A stretch of DNA of 64,000 bases from Chryseobacterium sp. ISL-80. Lineage in GTDB: Bacteria; Bacillota; Bacilli; Bacillales; Cytobacillaceae. Where the stretch lies: contig JAGGQZ010000008.1 of assembly GCA_018613055.1 (NCBI GenBank), positions 1-64,000 of the forward strand, written 5' to 3'. This document shows, in pieces, positions 1 through 6,642 of the stretch (position 1 is its first letter; each line of letters starts with the position of its first letter). Made by a program: the position numbers and the translations under genes. The notes under the pieces were generated by a model, which was not told where the DNA came from, ran no database searches, and was given only the letters and a program-made list of their open reading frames with translations.

Positions 1-84
1 TGTTTAGTTTTCAAAGAGCAAGTTGTTCAGTTTGTCGCCCAGAAGCGACTTTATTAATATAACATGCTGTTTTGTTATTGTCAA
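1..84 (-). promoter_or_regulatory. rRNA operon promoter and leader (rrn lies left of the window)
   Basis: On the minus strand a near-consensus sigma-A promoter is visible: TTGACA (84-79), a 17-bp spacer and TATATT (61-56). Downstream, positions 16-1 read CTTTGAAAACTAAACA, the conserved pre-16S leader/processing sequence of Bacillus rRNA operons. An rrn operon should therefore start just beyond the left edge and run leftward. A 9-bp inverted repeat (81-89 with 117-125) surrounds the -35 side. Between 126 and 332 nothing coding is seen. Confidence 0.75.
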
Positions 85-332
85 CATCGTTTTTTGTTTT
101 TTTATTACACTAAAAGCGATGTTGATTTTGCCAATTCAGCGTTGTTTTTCTGAAGCGAGATTAAATATACCACGGATAAATTATGTTTGCAATATAATTT
201 TAAAAGTTTTTTCACTGACAATGAATTTATTCATTCTTTCCAAGTTTCTTCTTACTTAAAGGTTTCAATAATATTTTTTCTTTCTTGTTCATATAATGGC
301 TTGGACAAACCAAATAACAGAGGTGATCCTAT

Positions 333-509
333 TTGCTGCAATCAGTCGCACTTTATCTTTCACTACTTATGGCCATCTTTTTATTTAGTGTGGCCTACAT
401 CGAAGCTATCAAAATCGCTAACACTGAAGGAAGGGTTCATGGAGGAACTTTCATGTTCTCCACTATTTGTGCATTTCTATTCTCAAGGTTCACATATCTA
501 TTTATTTAA
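333..509 (+). CDS. small hydrophobic membrane protein (58 aa)
   Basis: This short ORF begins at TTG 333, seven bases after a good ribosome binding site (AGAGGTGAT, 319-327). The N-terminal half is one hydrophobic stretch (residues 4-22, LYLSLLMAIFLFSVAYI), followed by a short polar linker and a second hydrophobic segment near residues 40-58, suggesting a two-pass membrane peptide. It ends directly before the intrinsic terminator at 511-534. The family is not recognised. The binding site, the hydrophobic pattern and the abutting terminator support a real gene; only the length argues against it. Confidence 0.5.
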   Translation: MLQSVALYLSLLMAIFLFSVAYIEAIKIANTEGRVHGGTFMFSTICAFLFSRFTYLFI

Positions 510-510
510 A

Positions 511-534
511 AAAATCCCCTCTCAGGGGATTTTT
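511..534. terminator. bidirectional intrinsic terminator
   Basis: A-run, stem AAATCCCCT/AGGGGATTT and T-run. It serves the small rightward ORF and the leftward GNAT gene, whose stop codon lies inside the hairpin. Confidence 0.8.
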
Positions 535-1076
535 ATGATAGACGCGATCGCTGCGTCCATGAAAACACCTTTATCAAACCATCGCTTTCTAAGTGTTCCT
601 TCATATTCGAAACCACTTTTCTTCAATACGGCCCAGGATTGTTCATTTTTAGGATGATACAATGCTTCTATTCGATTTAAACCCATTTCCTCAAATCCAA
701 ATCTCAATATTTCTTTCGTAATCTCAGGCATCATCCCTCTTCCCCAGTAATCTGGGTGAAGTTCGTAGCCTATTTCTGCTTTGAAGTGTTTGGCGTCAAT
801 CGCATGGTAACCACAAGTACCAACCAGTGTGCCTGTTTCTTTCAGTTCAGCACCCCAGCGGATTTGCCTTTTCTCCATAAAGCCCTGGTTGAATTTCTGA
901 ATCAACTCCACAGCTTGCTGTTCTTGTGTAAAGCTTTCAAGATTGTAATATTTAGTCACAGAATCCTGCGAAAAATAGCTGAAGATTTGTGGGGCGTCTT
1001 CTGTTTTCAGCTCCCTTAGGGAAAACCGCTCCGTCTCCAATAAAGGAAACTGCTCAAACACACTCTCCAATCCCAT
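522..1076 (-). CDS. GNAT N-acetyltransferase, RimJ/RimL-like
   Basis: A 184-aa protein of the RimJ/RimL-type GNAT family, which moves acetyl from acetyl-CoA to amines on proteins, peptides or small molecules. Family hallmarks are the start pattern LETERFSLRELKTEDA, the central IGYELHPDYWGRG acetyl-CoA pyrophosphate loop (about residues 102-114) and the late FGFEEMGLNRIEA segment. Length is typical. It is the last gene of a leftward operon and abuts the second GNAT gene with no spacing, so the two are probably translated in tandem. The substrate cannot be deduced. Confidence 0.85.
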   Translation of the reverse strand: MGLESVFEQFPLLETERFSLRELKTEDAPQIFSYFSQDSVTKYYNLESFTQEQQAVELIQKFNQGFMEKRQIRWGAELKETGTLVGTCGYHAIDAKHFKAEIGYELHPDYWGRGMMPEITKEILRFGFEEMGLNRIEALYHPKNEQSWAVLKKSGFEYEGTLRKRWFDKGVFMDAAIASIIKIP

Positions 1077-1628
1077 TTATCTATCCCCTGACTGCTTTTC
1101 TATTAAGGACTGATTCAGCAAGTTTAAGTCCTTCCATACATAAGCCACTTCGGTATATTCCTGTCCTGCTATTTCAACCACTTCCTCTCCAGCTTTTACC
1201 GGCTGGAGAGATTCATAAAACTTGCGGCTTTCATTATCCTTTAGTACCCAAACAAGCATGGATTCATCTTTTTGCCTTAACAACTCTTCCAGGCCTGTAT
1301 GGAGAAGCTTTGTGCCAATTCGATCTCTCTGGTATTTTTTCAGGATGTATATAGCATACAACTCACCATCCGCATTTAACTTGCCCATTCTCTCCTTACC
1401 AAAAGATGCAAAGCCCACTATTTCTCCACCTGGAGTAACAGCAACAAATACGGGAGAGGTATCAGAAGTTTGGATCAGGCTCTTTTCCCATAGAGGCTGG
1501 CGATCCTCTGCCTTCAATGAATCTAGATACTCCTGGCTTACTAGTCCTTTATACGTTTCTTGCCAGCTTTTCACGTGCACCTTGGCAATGCCCTCAGCAT
1601 CTTGAAGCGTAGCTTTTCTGATTTCCAT
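1077..1628 (-). CDS. GNAT family N-acetyltransferase
   Basis: A cytosolic acetyltransferase of the common Bacillus type beginning MEIRKATLQDAEGIAKVHVKSW. The acetyl-CoA region shows as LYAIYILKKYQRDRIGTKLL (about residues 88-107) and the C-terminal ESRKFYESL motif is present. The start at 1628 is preferred over the ATG at 1634 because the GGGGTG binding site then sits about 7 bases away. It is the middle gene of an EamA-GNAT-GNAT operon, with about a dozen bases separating it from the upstream transporter gene. Substrate unknown; a role in modifying a metabolite exported by the EamA neighbour is only an inference. Confidence 0.85.
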   Translation of the reverse strand: MEIRKATLQDAEGIAKVHVKSWQETYKGLVSQEYLDSLKAEDRQPLWEKSLIQTSDTSPVFVAVTPGGEIVGFASFGKERMGKLNADGELYAIYILKKYQRDRIGTKLLHTGLEELLRQKDESMLVWVLKDNESRKFYESLQPVKAGEEVVEIAGQEYTEVAYVWKDLNLLNQSLIEKQSGDR

Positions 1629-1640
1629 AAACATACACCC

Positions 1641-2555
1641 CTAACCTGAGATTGAATTTACCTCTGTCTGGTTCTTGATTTTCATCTTTCTTTCATCGAC
1701 TAGAAATAAAGTTATACCCGCAATAACAATTAATCCCCCAATTACCTGGGTCAAAATAACTTTTTCACCAAGAAGGTAGAAGGCCAATACCGTTGCACCT
1801 ACTGGTTCAAACAAGATAGCCATTGAAATGACGGAAGCGCTGATCCATTTAATCGACCAGTTGAACAGGGTATGGCCAAGCAAGGTTGGAATCAGTGCAA
1901 GAAGAATAAAATAAACCCAGTCACTTGCAGGGTACGGATAGAAGGATTCACCGATAGCTATTACATAGAAGAATAAAGTAATTGAACTGATGCTGTAGAC
2001 AATAAAGGTATAGGTTATTAAGGACATTCTCTTCCTGACGGTTTGGCCAAATAATAGATATACAGTGACCAACGCACAGGCTACGATAGCCAAAAAGTCT
2101 CCAAACAATGCACTGCCACTAATCTTAAAGTCGCCCCAGCTGATGATGACGCTCCCGCCGACGGCAATAATTCCACTTAGTATTGCTTTAAAAGATACTC
2201 GCTCTTTAAAGAAGAAGTACGCTCCTATAAATGCGAAAAGCGGCTGGAGTGTGACCAGCACTGTAGAACTCGCAACAGAAGTATAGTTTAGGGATTCGAA
2301 CCAGAGGATAAAGTGAAAGGCAAGAAAAATGCCGGCAATCCCGCTGAACATCCAATCCCGCTTCGTAATAAGACGAAGTTCTGAAACATACTTTATAAGA
2401 AACACCGGCAGCATCAGCAAAACAGAGAAGAACAATCTGTAAAATGCAATGACACCAGATGGCGCAGATGAAACTTTAACCAGAATGGCAGAGGTTGATA
2501 CAGCCACGACACCGACTGCAACTGCCAAATAGGGATTTAGTTTTGGTGAGTCCAT
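1641..2555 (-). CDS. DMT-superfamily transporter, EamA family
   Basis: About 304 aa with ten hydrophobic segments forming two EamA (DUF6) repeats. These are typically exporters of amino acids, nucleotides or other metabolites in the cytoplasmic membrane. Characteristic pieces are VGVVAVSTSAILVK near the N-terminus, FFKERVSFKAILSGIIAVGG at the end of repeat one and LLGEKVILTQVIGGLIVIAG at the end of repeat two. The ATG at 2555 has better spacing from AAAGGAG than the one at 2561. It is the first gene of the leftward operon; 2556-2704 is the intergenic space to the divergent MgtC gene. Substrate not determinable. Confidence 0.88.
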   Translation of the reverse strand: MDSPKLNPYLAVAVGVVAVSTSAILVKVSSAPSGVIAFYRLFFSVLLMLPVFLIKYVSELRLITKRDWMFSGIAGIFLAFHFILWFESLNYTSVASSTVLVTLQPLFAFIGAYFFFKERVSFKAILSGIIAVGGSVIISWGDFKISGSALFGDFLAIVACALVTVYLLFGQTVRKRMSLITYTFIVYSISSITLFFYVIAIGESFYPYPASDWVYFILLALIPTLLGHTLFNWSIKWISASVISMAILFEPVGATVLAFYLLGEKVILTQVIGGLIVIAGITLFLVDERKMKIKNQTEVNSISG

Positions 2556-2704
2556 TTCCATTCTCCTTTAATATGAATTATATGTATTTTACAATGAAAT
2601 CGAATTTTTAGCTTACCTTAATTGAAATTTTATCGCCCGGACTGTGTTTAATTCATTATTTTTAGGGAAAGTAAATACATCTTACTCAGGGGCAGGAGAT
2701 CAGT

Positions 2705-3400
2705 ATGCTTTCAACAATCGATATGGAAATTTTACTTAAACTTGGGATATCCGCTTTTCTTGGTCTTGTAATCGGGCTCGAAAGGGAGATTAAAAGAAAA
2801 CCGGTTGGGCTTAAAACGAGCCTGGTCATATCGATCGTCAGCTGTCTGTTGACGATTGTATCGAGTGAGTCAGCCTATATGTTCCCCGGGGATGAAGACG
2901 TCAATATCACGATGGACCCACTCCGCCTGGCTGCCCAAATTGTCTCCGGTATTGGTTTCCTCGGTGCAGGTGTTATTTTACGAAGAGGGAATGATACCAT
3001 TTCCGGTTTGACGACAGCTGCGATGATTTGGGGTGCGGCAGGGATCGGGATCACCGTGGGTGCCGGTTTTTACTGGGAAGCCATTGCGGGTGTAGCACTG
3101 CTTATTGTCAGTGTGGAGTTCATCCCATTCCTCATGACCTTCATTGGTCCAAGGCAATTACGGGAAAAAGAGATCCGGCTGCAGTTCAATGTGAATACGA
3201 GGGAAAGCATTGCCGACATTATAACCAGGATTAAAGCAGAAAAAATCGCATTGAAAAATGTACGCATCAAGGATCTTGCAGAAGGAAACCAGCTGGTTCA
3301 ATTAATCGTGACGGTGGACTTCCGCAGAAAGACTACGGATGTATATGAGGCGGTGTCTGAAATCGAAGGCATTAACCGTGTAGAAATTGAAGGATTATGA
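2705..3400 (+). CDS. MgtC/SapB family membrane protein
   Basis: A 231-aa protein. Residues 1-140 form the MgtC/SapB membrane domain, with the family signatures GLVIGLERE (about 20-28) and VSGIGFLGAGVILR (about 80-93). Residues 150-231 form a soluble ACT-like C-terminal domain. MgtC proteins act in magnesium homeostasis and in some bacteria modulate the F-type ATPase; whether this one does either is not visible. A GGAGAT binding site precedes ATG 2705. It is a monocistronic rightward gene with its own terminator, just upstream of tRNA-Ala. Confidence 0.88.
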   Translation: MLSTIDMEILLKLGISAFLGLVIGLEREIKRKPVGLKTSLVISIVSCLLTIVSSESAYMFPGDEDVNITMDPLRLAAQIVSGIGFLGAGVILRRGNDTISGLTTAAMIWGAAGIGITVGAGFYWEAIAGVALLIVSVEFIPFLMTFIGPRQLREKEIRLQFNVNTRESIADIITRIKAEKIALKNVRIKDLAEGNQLVQLIVTVDFRRKTTDVYEAVSEIEGINRVEIEGL

Positions 3401-3403
3401 GAA

Positions 3404-3428
3404 AAGCCGCTGATGAGCGGCTTTTTTT
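3404..3428 (+). terminator. intrinsic terminator after MgtC gene
   Basis: Stem AGCCGCT/AGCGGCT with TGATG-type loop and a run of seven T. Confidence 0.85.
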
Positions 3429-3506
3429 GCTCATTTCCGAAATTTTGTCTTGCATGTCCATAAAGAAGGTTATATAATCTTTCTTGTACCTTATCTAAAC
3501 AGATAC

Positions 3507-3579
3507 GGGGGATTAGCTCAGCTGGGAGAGCGCAACGCTGGCAGCGTTGAGGTCAGGGGTTCGAGCCCCCTATTCTCCA
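3507..3579 (+). tRNA. tRNA-Ala (anticodon GGC)
   Basis: A complete 73-nt cloverleaf: acceptor 3507-3513/3572-3578, D arm GCTC/GAGC, anticodon stem CAACG/CGTTG with loop CTGGCAG (anticodon GGC), T arm AGGGG/CCCCT with TTCGAGC. The acceptor third pair is G-U, the alanine identity element. CCA is not encoded (the discriminator A is followed by TCCA). The tRNA is intact because the prophage carries an identical 3' segment. The same 3' 42 nt recur at 45387 and 62320. Confidence 0.97.
3538..3579 (+). repeat. att1: prophage left attachment core (tRNA 3' end)
   Basis: The 42-bp segment from the anticodon loop to the discriminator base is repeated exactly at 45387-45428 and 62320-62361; flanks differ on both sides. 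It is the crossover region for the integrase at 44048. Confidence 0.93.
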
Positions 3580-3581
3580 TC

Positions 3582-3612
3582 CAAAAAAGCCTTGTATATC
3601 AAGGCTTTTTTC
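3582..3612 (+). terminator. terminator behind tRNA-Ala supplied by the prophage
   Basis: AAAAAAGCCTTG-TATAT-CAAGGCTTTTTT hairpin directly after att1. It replaces the tRNA's own terminator, which now lies behind att3. Confidence 0.85.
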
Positions 3613-3649
3613 TTTTTTATTGAGTTTACCATCTTGGATTTTTTTATTT

Positions 3650-3670
3650 TGTCGCCGAACTGTCGCCGAA
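3650..3670 (+). promoter_or_regulatory. putative integrase arm-type sites, left end
   Basis: Two direct copies of TGTCGCCGAA start at 3650 and 3661, spaced one helical turn, 70-90 bp inside att1. A matching pair lies at 45250-45270 inside att2. Position, spacing and presence at both prophage ends suggest arm sites bound by the integrase N-terminal domain. Confidence 0.6.
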
Positions 3671-3702
3671 ATGGAATTTTTAATTAAAATGATGAATCAT
3701 TT

Positions 3703-3999
3703 TTAGAAAATTACAGACAGGACAATCAATAAACCAAAAATTATTATTATATCTACTTCCCCCTCTGTGAGTATCTTAGTTTTTACAATATAGGTACCAT
3801 AACTCCCTTTCACTTTCTTCAATTTAATTATTCTAACCGATTCGTATTTGGATTTCTCCTGACGTCTGGATTCTTTTTGAAACCGTCCTATCTGATCCCT
3901 GGACCTGGAGCTGACATCTTTCTTCAATGGTGCTTCTGGATATTGGTTTAACAACTCGGCAATTATCCTCAACTTCTCCCTTTCGGTCATCATGATCAT
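3703..3999 (-). CDS. hypothetical protein with C-terminal membrane segment (98 aa)
   Basis: Begins MIMMTEREKLRIIAELLNQY. A charged central part follows and a single hydrophobic segment closes the protein (residues 82-98, VDIIIIFGLLIVLSVIF), a tail-anchored layout. It overlaps the 3' third of the next gene (3833-4255) in another frame by about 167 bp. Both frames look protein-like, so one may be spurious or both may be used. It is the last leftward frame before the left arm sites. Family not recognised. Confidence 0.4.
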   Translation of the reverse strand: MIMMTEREKLRIIAELLNQYPEAPLKKDVSSRSRDQIGRFQKESRRQEKSKYESVRIIKLKKVKGSYGTYIVKTKILTEGEVDIIIIFGLLIVLSVIF

Positions 4000-4255
4000 T
4001 GCCGTCCTTCCCCTCTCCTGTTGTTTTAGGCGACTGTTCCCTCCATAACTCGGTGTGATCCATCTGCCATAAAGGGGAGGGAAGAGGGACGTCAGCTATT
4101 TGGTTATGACGCATCAACTTTAAAAATTCTTCCGAGTAAGCAGCTGTGAATAACGCTGCCCTTATAATCTGATTCCTGTCTAGGTGTGTGGATTGAAACA
4201 TATTATCCACATACTGTTGATAACAATCTGCATAACGTACGGTAGGTCTATACAT
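3833..4255 (-). CDS. phage protein of unknown function (140 aa)
   Basis: Start at ATG 4255 (MYRPTVRYADCYQQYVDN), chosen because GAGGGAGGG lies 6 bases upstream; extending further upstream would overlap the small gene 4270-4392. The first 60 residues resemble a ribbon-helix-helix-like segment (LDRNQIIRAALFTAAYSEEF), and the remainder is charged and probably disordered. I recall similar proteins as conserved hypotheticals of Bacillus prophages and ICEs but cannot name a family. It is the second gene of a three-gene leftward cluster at the left prophage end. Confidence 0.6.
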   Translation of the reverse strand: MYRPTVRYADCYQQYVDNMFQSTHLDRNQIIRAALFTAAYSEEFLKLMRHNQIADVPLPSPLWQMDHTELWREQSPKTTGEGKDGNDHDDRKGEVEDNCRVVKPISRSTIEERCQLQVQGSDRTVSKRIQTSGEIQIRIG

Positions 4256-4269
4256 TTGACGTCCCTCCC

Positions 4270-4392
4270 TCAAATGGTGAAAAATCCAGCTATAAGAATA
4301 CTCATCAGACCTGCCAGGATCCACTTCATATCAGATTCTTCTTTGTAATGCCGGATTAACCTTTCGTAACTTTCCCTCTCTGTTTCTCTCAT
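4270..4392 (-). CDS. small single-pass membrane protein (40 aa)
   Basis: Starts at ATG 4392, seven bases after a perfect AAGGAGG. A charged N-terminus (MRETERESYERLIRHYKEES) is followed by one transmembrane helix (WILAGLMSILIAGFFTI) up to the stop. It lies 14 bp before the downstream gene's start, so the pair is probably co-transcribed from the divergent control region at 4410-4483. Function unknown. Confidence 0.6.
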   Translation of the reverse strand: MRETERESYERLIRHYKEESDMKWILAGLMSILIAGFFTI

Positions 4393-4409
4393 ATAGCATC
4401 CTCCTTTTT

Positions 4410-4483
4410 GACGTCTTATGACGTCCTTGAAAAAAGATATGAGAATGAATGCTTGTCCTATAACACAATTATTTAGAGGACAA
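4410..4483. promoter_or_regulatory. divergent control region with two operator-like repeats
   Basis: Between the leftward small genes and the rightward HTH gene lie two GACGTC palindromes 10 bp apart (4410-4415, 4420-4425). There is also an inverted repeat TTGTCCT (4453-4459) / AGGACAA (4477-4483), extended by TAA/TTA inside. Spacing suits a dimeric HTH regulator, most simply the adjacent 4522-4719 product. Confidence 0.5.
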
Positions 4484-4521
4484 TCATTTTTTTCGACGAA
4501 TTCATAACTGAGGTGATTGTA

Positions 4522-4719
4522 TTGGAGACCAAGCTAAAACAGATACTGGTGGAACGGGGACTAAAACAAGGATTTATTGCTGAGAAGTCCGGATTAACAC
4601 CTGGGGCGTTCAGTCTGATTGTTAGAGGAAAGTCACTTCCGACTCTTCCGGTAGCTATAAGGATTGCGAGATCGCTGAATGAAACTGTAGAAAGTTTATG
4701 GGGTTATATGGTTGAATAA
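4522..4719 (+). CDS. small HTH regulator, XRE/Cro family (65 aa)
   Basis: Compact helix-turn-helix protein. The segment KQGFIAEKSGLTPGAFSLIVRGKSLPTL is the HTH_3 core and LPVAIRIARSLNETVESLW the typical dimerisation tail. TTG 4522 is preferred over GTG 4513 because the GAGGTG ribosome binding site overlaps the latter. Little exists beyond the DNA-binding domain, as in Cro-like proteins. It probably controls itself and the divergent genes through the palindromes upstream. It is separate from the main lysogeny switch at 40 kb. Confidence 0.75.
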   Translation: METKLKQILVERGLKQGFIAEKSGLTPGAFSLIVRGKSLPTLPVAIRIARSLNETVESLWGYMVE

Positions 4720-4768
4720 AAATATGAATTCCCAAGCGCTTGGGAAAATGGTATTTGGAGTGACACGC

Positions 4769-4993
4769 ATGAACTTGACAATCGCAATAACTTTTCTTTC
4801 TAGGGGTATAAGGGTACAACGTAAAGGGTCTTTTCAAAAAAGAGGCAGGAAACCAGAAAAGGTGGCAGCTGACTTTATCCAGGAGATAAAAAAGGAAATG
4901 GATATCGAAGGATTGATATCCGTAATTGTTGATGGGAAAGAGGATATAACTGAAAAGGTCAAGGAAATGATAAAAGCCCCACTCGATGAGTGA
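4769..4993 (+). CDS. hypothetical protein (74 aa)
   Basis: Starts at ATG 4769, nine bases after GGAG, about 50 bp behind the HTH gene and probably in one transcript. The N-terminus is basic (FLSRGIRVQRKGSFQKRGRKPE), followed by an amphipathic acidic helix region (FIQEIKKEMDIEGL...). The stop lies inside the terminator hairpin. No family recognised; the basic stretch could bind nucleic acid, but that is only inference. Confidence 0.5.
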   Translation: MNLTIAITFLSRGIRVQRKGSFQKRGRKPEKVAADFIQEIKKEMDIEGLISVIVDGKEDITEKVKEMIKAPLDE

Positions 4994-5006
4994 AGCTTCT
5001 TTTTTT
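4974..5006 (+). terminator. intrinsic terminator (moron terminator 1)
   Basis: AGCCCCACTC-GAT-GAGTGAAGCT then T-run; the apex resembles the terminators at 6277, 7024, 7931 and 10190. Confidence 0.7.
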
Positions 5007-5084
5007 GATTAAAATTGTAAATCATAAATCCGATATAAATTAAGAAATGACTTTAGACAAATGGTAAGGAGTTGTACTTTTATT

Positions 5085-5285
5085 ATGCACCCTGAAAGCT
5101 TAGGAGCCATTTTGAGGATGGAAAGGTTCAAAAGAAACCTAACACAGGAACAAGTATGCAAGGCACTCCAGATGAAATTAGAAACACTGAGTAACATTGA
5201 AAACAATAAAAGCATGAATGGAAAGACAATCAAAAGGTTAATCGATTATTATGAAATGAACAATGAAAACGGCCCTCTCACATGA
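5085..5285 (+). CDS. small HTH regulator, XRE family (66 aa)
   Basis: Starts MHPESLGAILRMERFKRNLT; the HTH is LTQEQVCKALQMKLETLSNIENNKS. It is clearly paralogous to the product of 6355-6552 (shared ESLG-LR-ER-KRN-(S/T)QE-VC pattern and an L-NIEN-K recognition helix). The AAGGAG motif lies 13 bases before this ATG, a little far, so an upstream non-ATG start is possible. It stands directly before the RsbR-like gene, separated by a terminator and that gene's own promoter. Confidence 0.7.
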   Translation: MHPESLGAILRMERFKRNLTQEQVCKALQMKLETLSNIENNKSMNGKTIKRLIDYYEMNNENGPLT

Positions 5286-5304
5286 ATTCTAAAGACTTAG
5301 ACTA

Positions 5305-5333
5305 AAGCGCTTCTTAACCTGAAGGGCTTTTTT
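5305..5333 (+). terminator. intrinsic terminator
   Basis: AGCGCTTC-TTAACCT-GAAGGGCT followed by TTTTTT. Confidence 0.7.
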
Positions 5334-5355
5334 AAATTTACCACCCTATTAGGGT

Positions 5356-5384
5356 TTGGATAATTCCCAACTGTTTATTATAAT
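5356..5384 (+). promoter_or_regulatory. sigma-A promoter of the RsbR-like gene
   Basis: TTGGAT (5356-5361), exact 17-bp spacer, TATAAT (5379-5384), ending 22 bp before the TTG start. The gene should therefore be expressed from the prophage in lysogens independently of phage operons. Confidence 0.65.
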
Positions 5385-5406
5385 GAGGAAATAAGGAGTT
5401 GATCAT

Positions 5407-6255
5407 TTGTTGGGAACTATTAATAATCTTGCAAATCACCTAAATAGCAATTCTGCAAACCTTGCTCTTGATATCGTTAATGATGTTCTAAACAAAATGG
5501 ATCTCCATATCCCTAAGGATGAAAAAAATGCAGCCATTAGCATGTATGAGAATCTTATAATCCATTTAGCTGGAAGCCTTACAAATGAAACACTAAATGT
5601 GCCTGTTGAATTAATCGAGTGGAGTAGAAGGAATTCAGAAGCTTTGATTAATTCCGAAACGCATATATCTGAAATCACTGTGAGATATCCCCCAACAAGA
5701 GAGGTATTCGCAGATTTTGTTACAGATTGGACTAATGAATTTAACCTGGATGCAAAAGAAGCAATTCTAGTTATTAGACAATTTAATAAAATGTTGGATA
5801 TTAGCCTCGAGGAAACAATATCCACTTACGAACGGATAAGTGAACAACTACGCTTAGAGGCACTTAAAGAAATAGAAGAATTGTCTTCGCCGCTTGTTCC
5901 TGTTAAAGCAGGGGTAGTGGTTTTACCCTTAATAGGTAACATTGATTCCGTACGAACGAATCACTTAATGTTGAAAGTTGTTCCAAAGATAAGTGAGCTT
6001 AAAGTAAATTATTTAATTGCAGACTTCTCTGGAGTATCAACAATTAATGAACAAATGGCTCGTAACCTCCATCAAATAGGGGGTGTACTTAAGTTATTAG
6101 GAATTAAGGTACTCACCACTGGAATATCCCCACGACTAGCCCAAACAGCCGTAAATAGTGGAATCGATTTATCCAAGACTACTGCTTTTCATAATGTAAA
6201 ACAAGCACTGGATTGGTTAGACAAATTAGACGATGTACCGAAGACATCCAATTAA
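5407..6255 (+). CDS. RsbR-family STAS-domain protein (stressosome subunit paralogue)
   Basis: A 282-aa protein. Residues 1-160 form a helical non-haem-globin-like RsbR_N domain. Residues 166-275 form a STAS domain (VVVLPLIGNID ... LIADFSGVSTINEQMARNL ... GIKVLTTGISPRLAQTAVNSGIDLS). In Bacillus, RsbR paralogues with RsbS form the stressosome that releases RsbT and activates sigma-B. Thr212 in GVSTIN matches the conserved phosphorylatable threonine of RsbR proteins. TTG start with AGGAG 8 bases upstream, own sigma-A promoter and terminator. It lies inside the prophage moron zone, so the phage probably modulates host stress signalling; that effect is inference. Confidence 0.85.
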   Translation: MLGTINNLANHLNSNSANLALDIVNDVLNKMDLHIPKDEKNAAISMYENLIIHLAGSLTNETLNVPVELIEWSRRNSEALINSETHISEITVRYPPTREVFADFVTDWTNEFNLDAKEAILVIRQFNKMLDISLEETISTYERISEQLRLEALKEIEELSSPLVPVKAGVVVLPLIGNIDSVRTNHLMLKVVPKISELKVNYLIADFSGVSTINEQMARNLHQIGGVLKLLGIKVLTTGISPRLAQTAVNSGIDLSKTTAFHNVKQALDWLDKLDDVPKTSN

Positions 6256-6276
6256 AAACATATATGTCAGTTATAA

Positions 6277-6308
6277 GCCCATCTCGAGTGAGATGGGTTT
6301 TATTTTTT
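6277..6308 (+). terminator. intrinsic terminator (moron terminator 2)
   Basis: AGCCCATCTCGAGTGAGATGGGTTT hairpin plus T-run behind the RsbR-like gene. Confidence 0.8.
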
Positions 6309-6354
6309 TATATGGAGGAATATGTTTTTATATAACCAATCAGGAGGTTAACAT

Positions 6355-6552
6355 ATGAATAACGAAAGCTTAGGTTCTCAGTTAAGAGTAGAGCGATGTA
6401 AAAGAAATATGTCTCAAGAGAAAGTTTGCGAAGAACTTAATATGACAACCAGGACTCTAGGTAACATAGAGAATGACAAAGGAAATCATCGTCAATCGAC
6501 TCTAAATAAGTTAATAGAATTCTATGAATTGGATCCTGATGAACTAGAATGA
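6355..6552 (+). CDS. small HTH regulator, XRE family, paralogue of 5085-5285
   Basis: A 65-aa protein (MNNESLGSQLRVERCKRNMS) with one HTH domain: MSQEKVCEELNMTTRTLGNIENDKG. The start is set by a strong CAGGAGG 8 bases upstream. About half its residues match the 5085-5285 product at aligned positions, which points to duplication of a small regulator-plus-cargo cassette. It precedes 6643-7002 and both probably share a transcript ending at 7024-7052. Confidence 0.75.
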   Translation: MNNESLGSQLRVERCKRNMSQEKVCEELNMTTRTLGNIENDKGNHRQSTLNKLIEFYELDPDELE

Positions 6553-6642
6553 AGTCCCACTCACCTATGAAGGTTTTTAATCTTTAGAAGTTATTTTTTT
6601 TACCGATATATCAGTGTAGTCACTAACAAGGAGATGGATTAA

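Noticed and set aside
23..657. Rightward ORFs near the rrn promoter and over the first GNAT gene
   Set aside because: They run through promoter DNA or antisense to a clear GNAT gene, with no binding sites and no protein-like composition.
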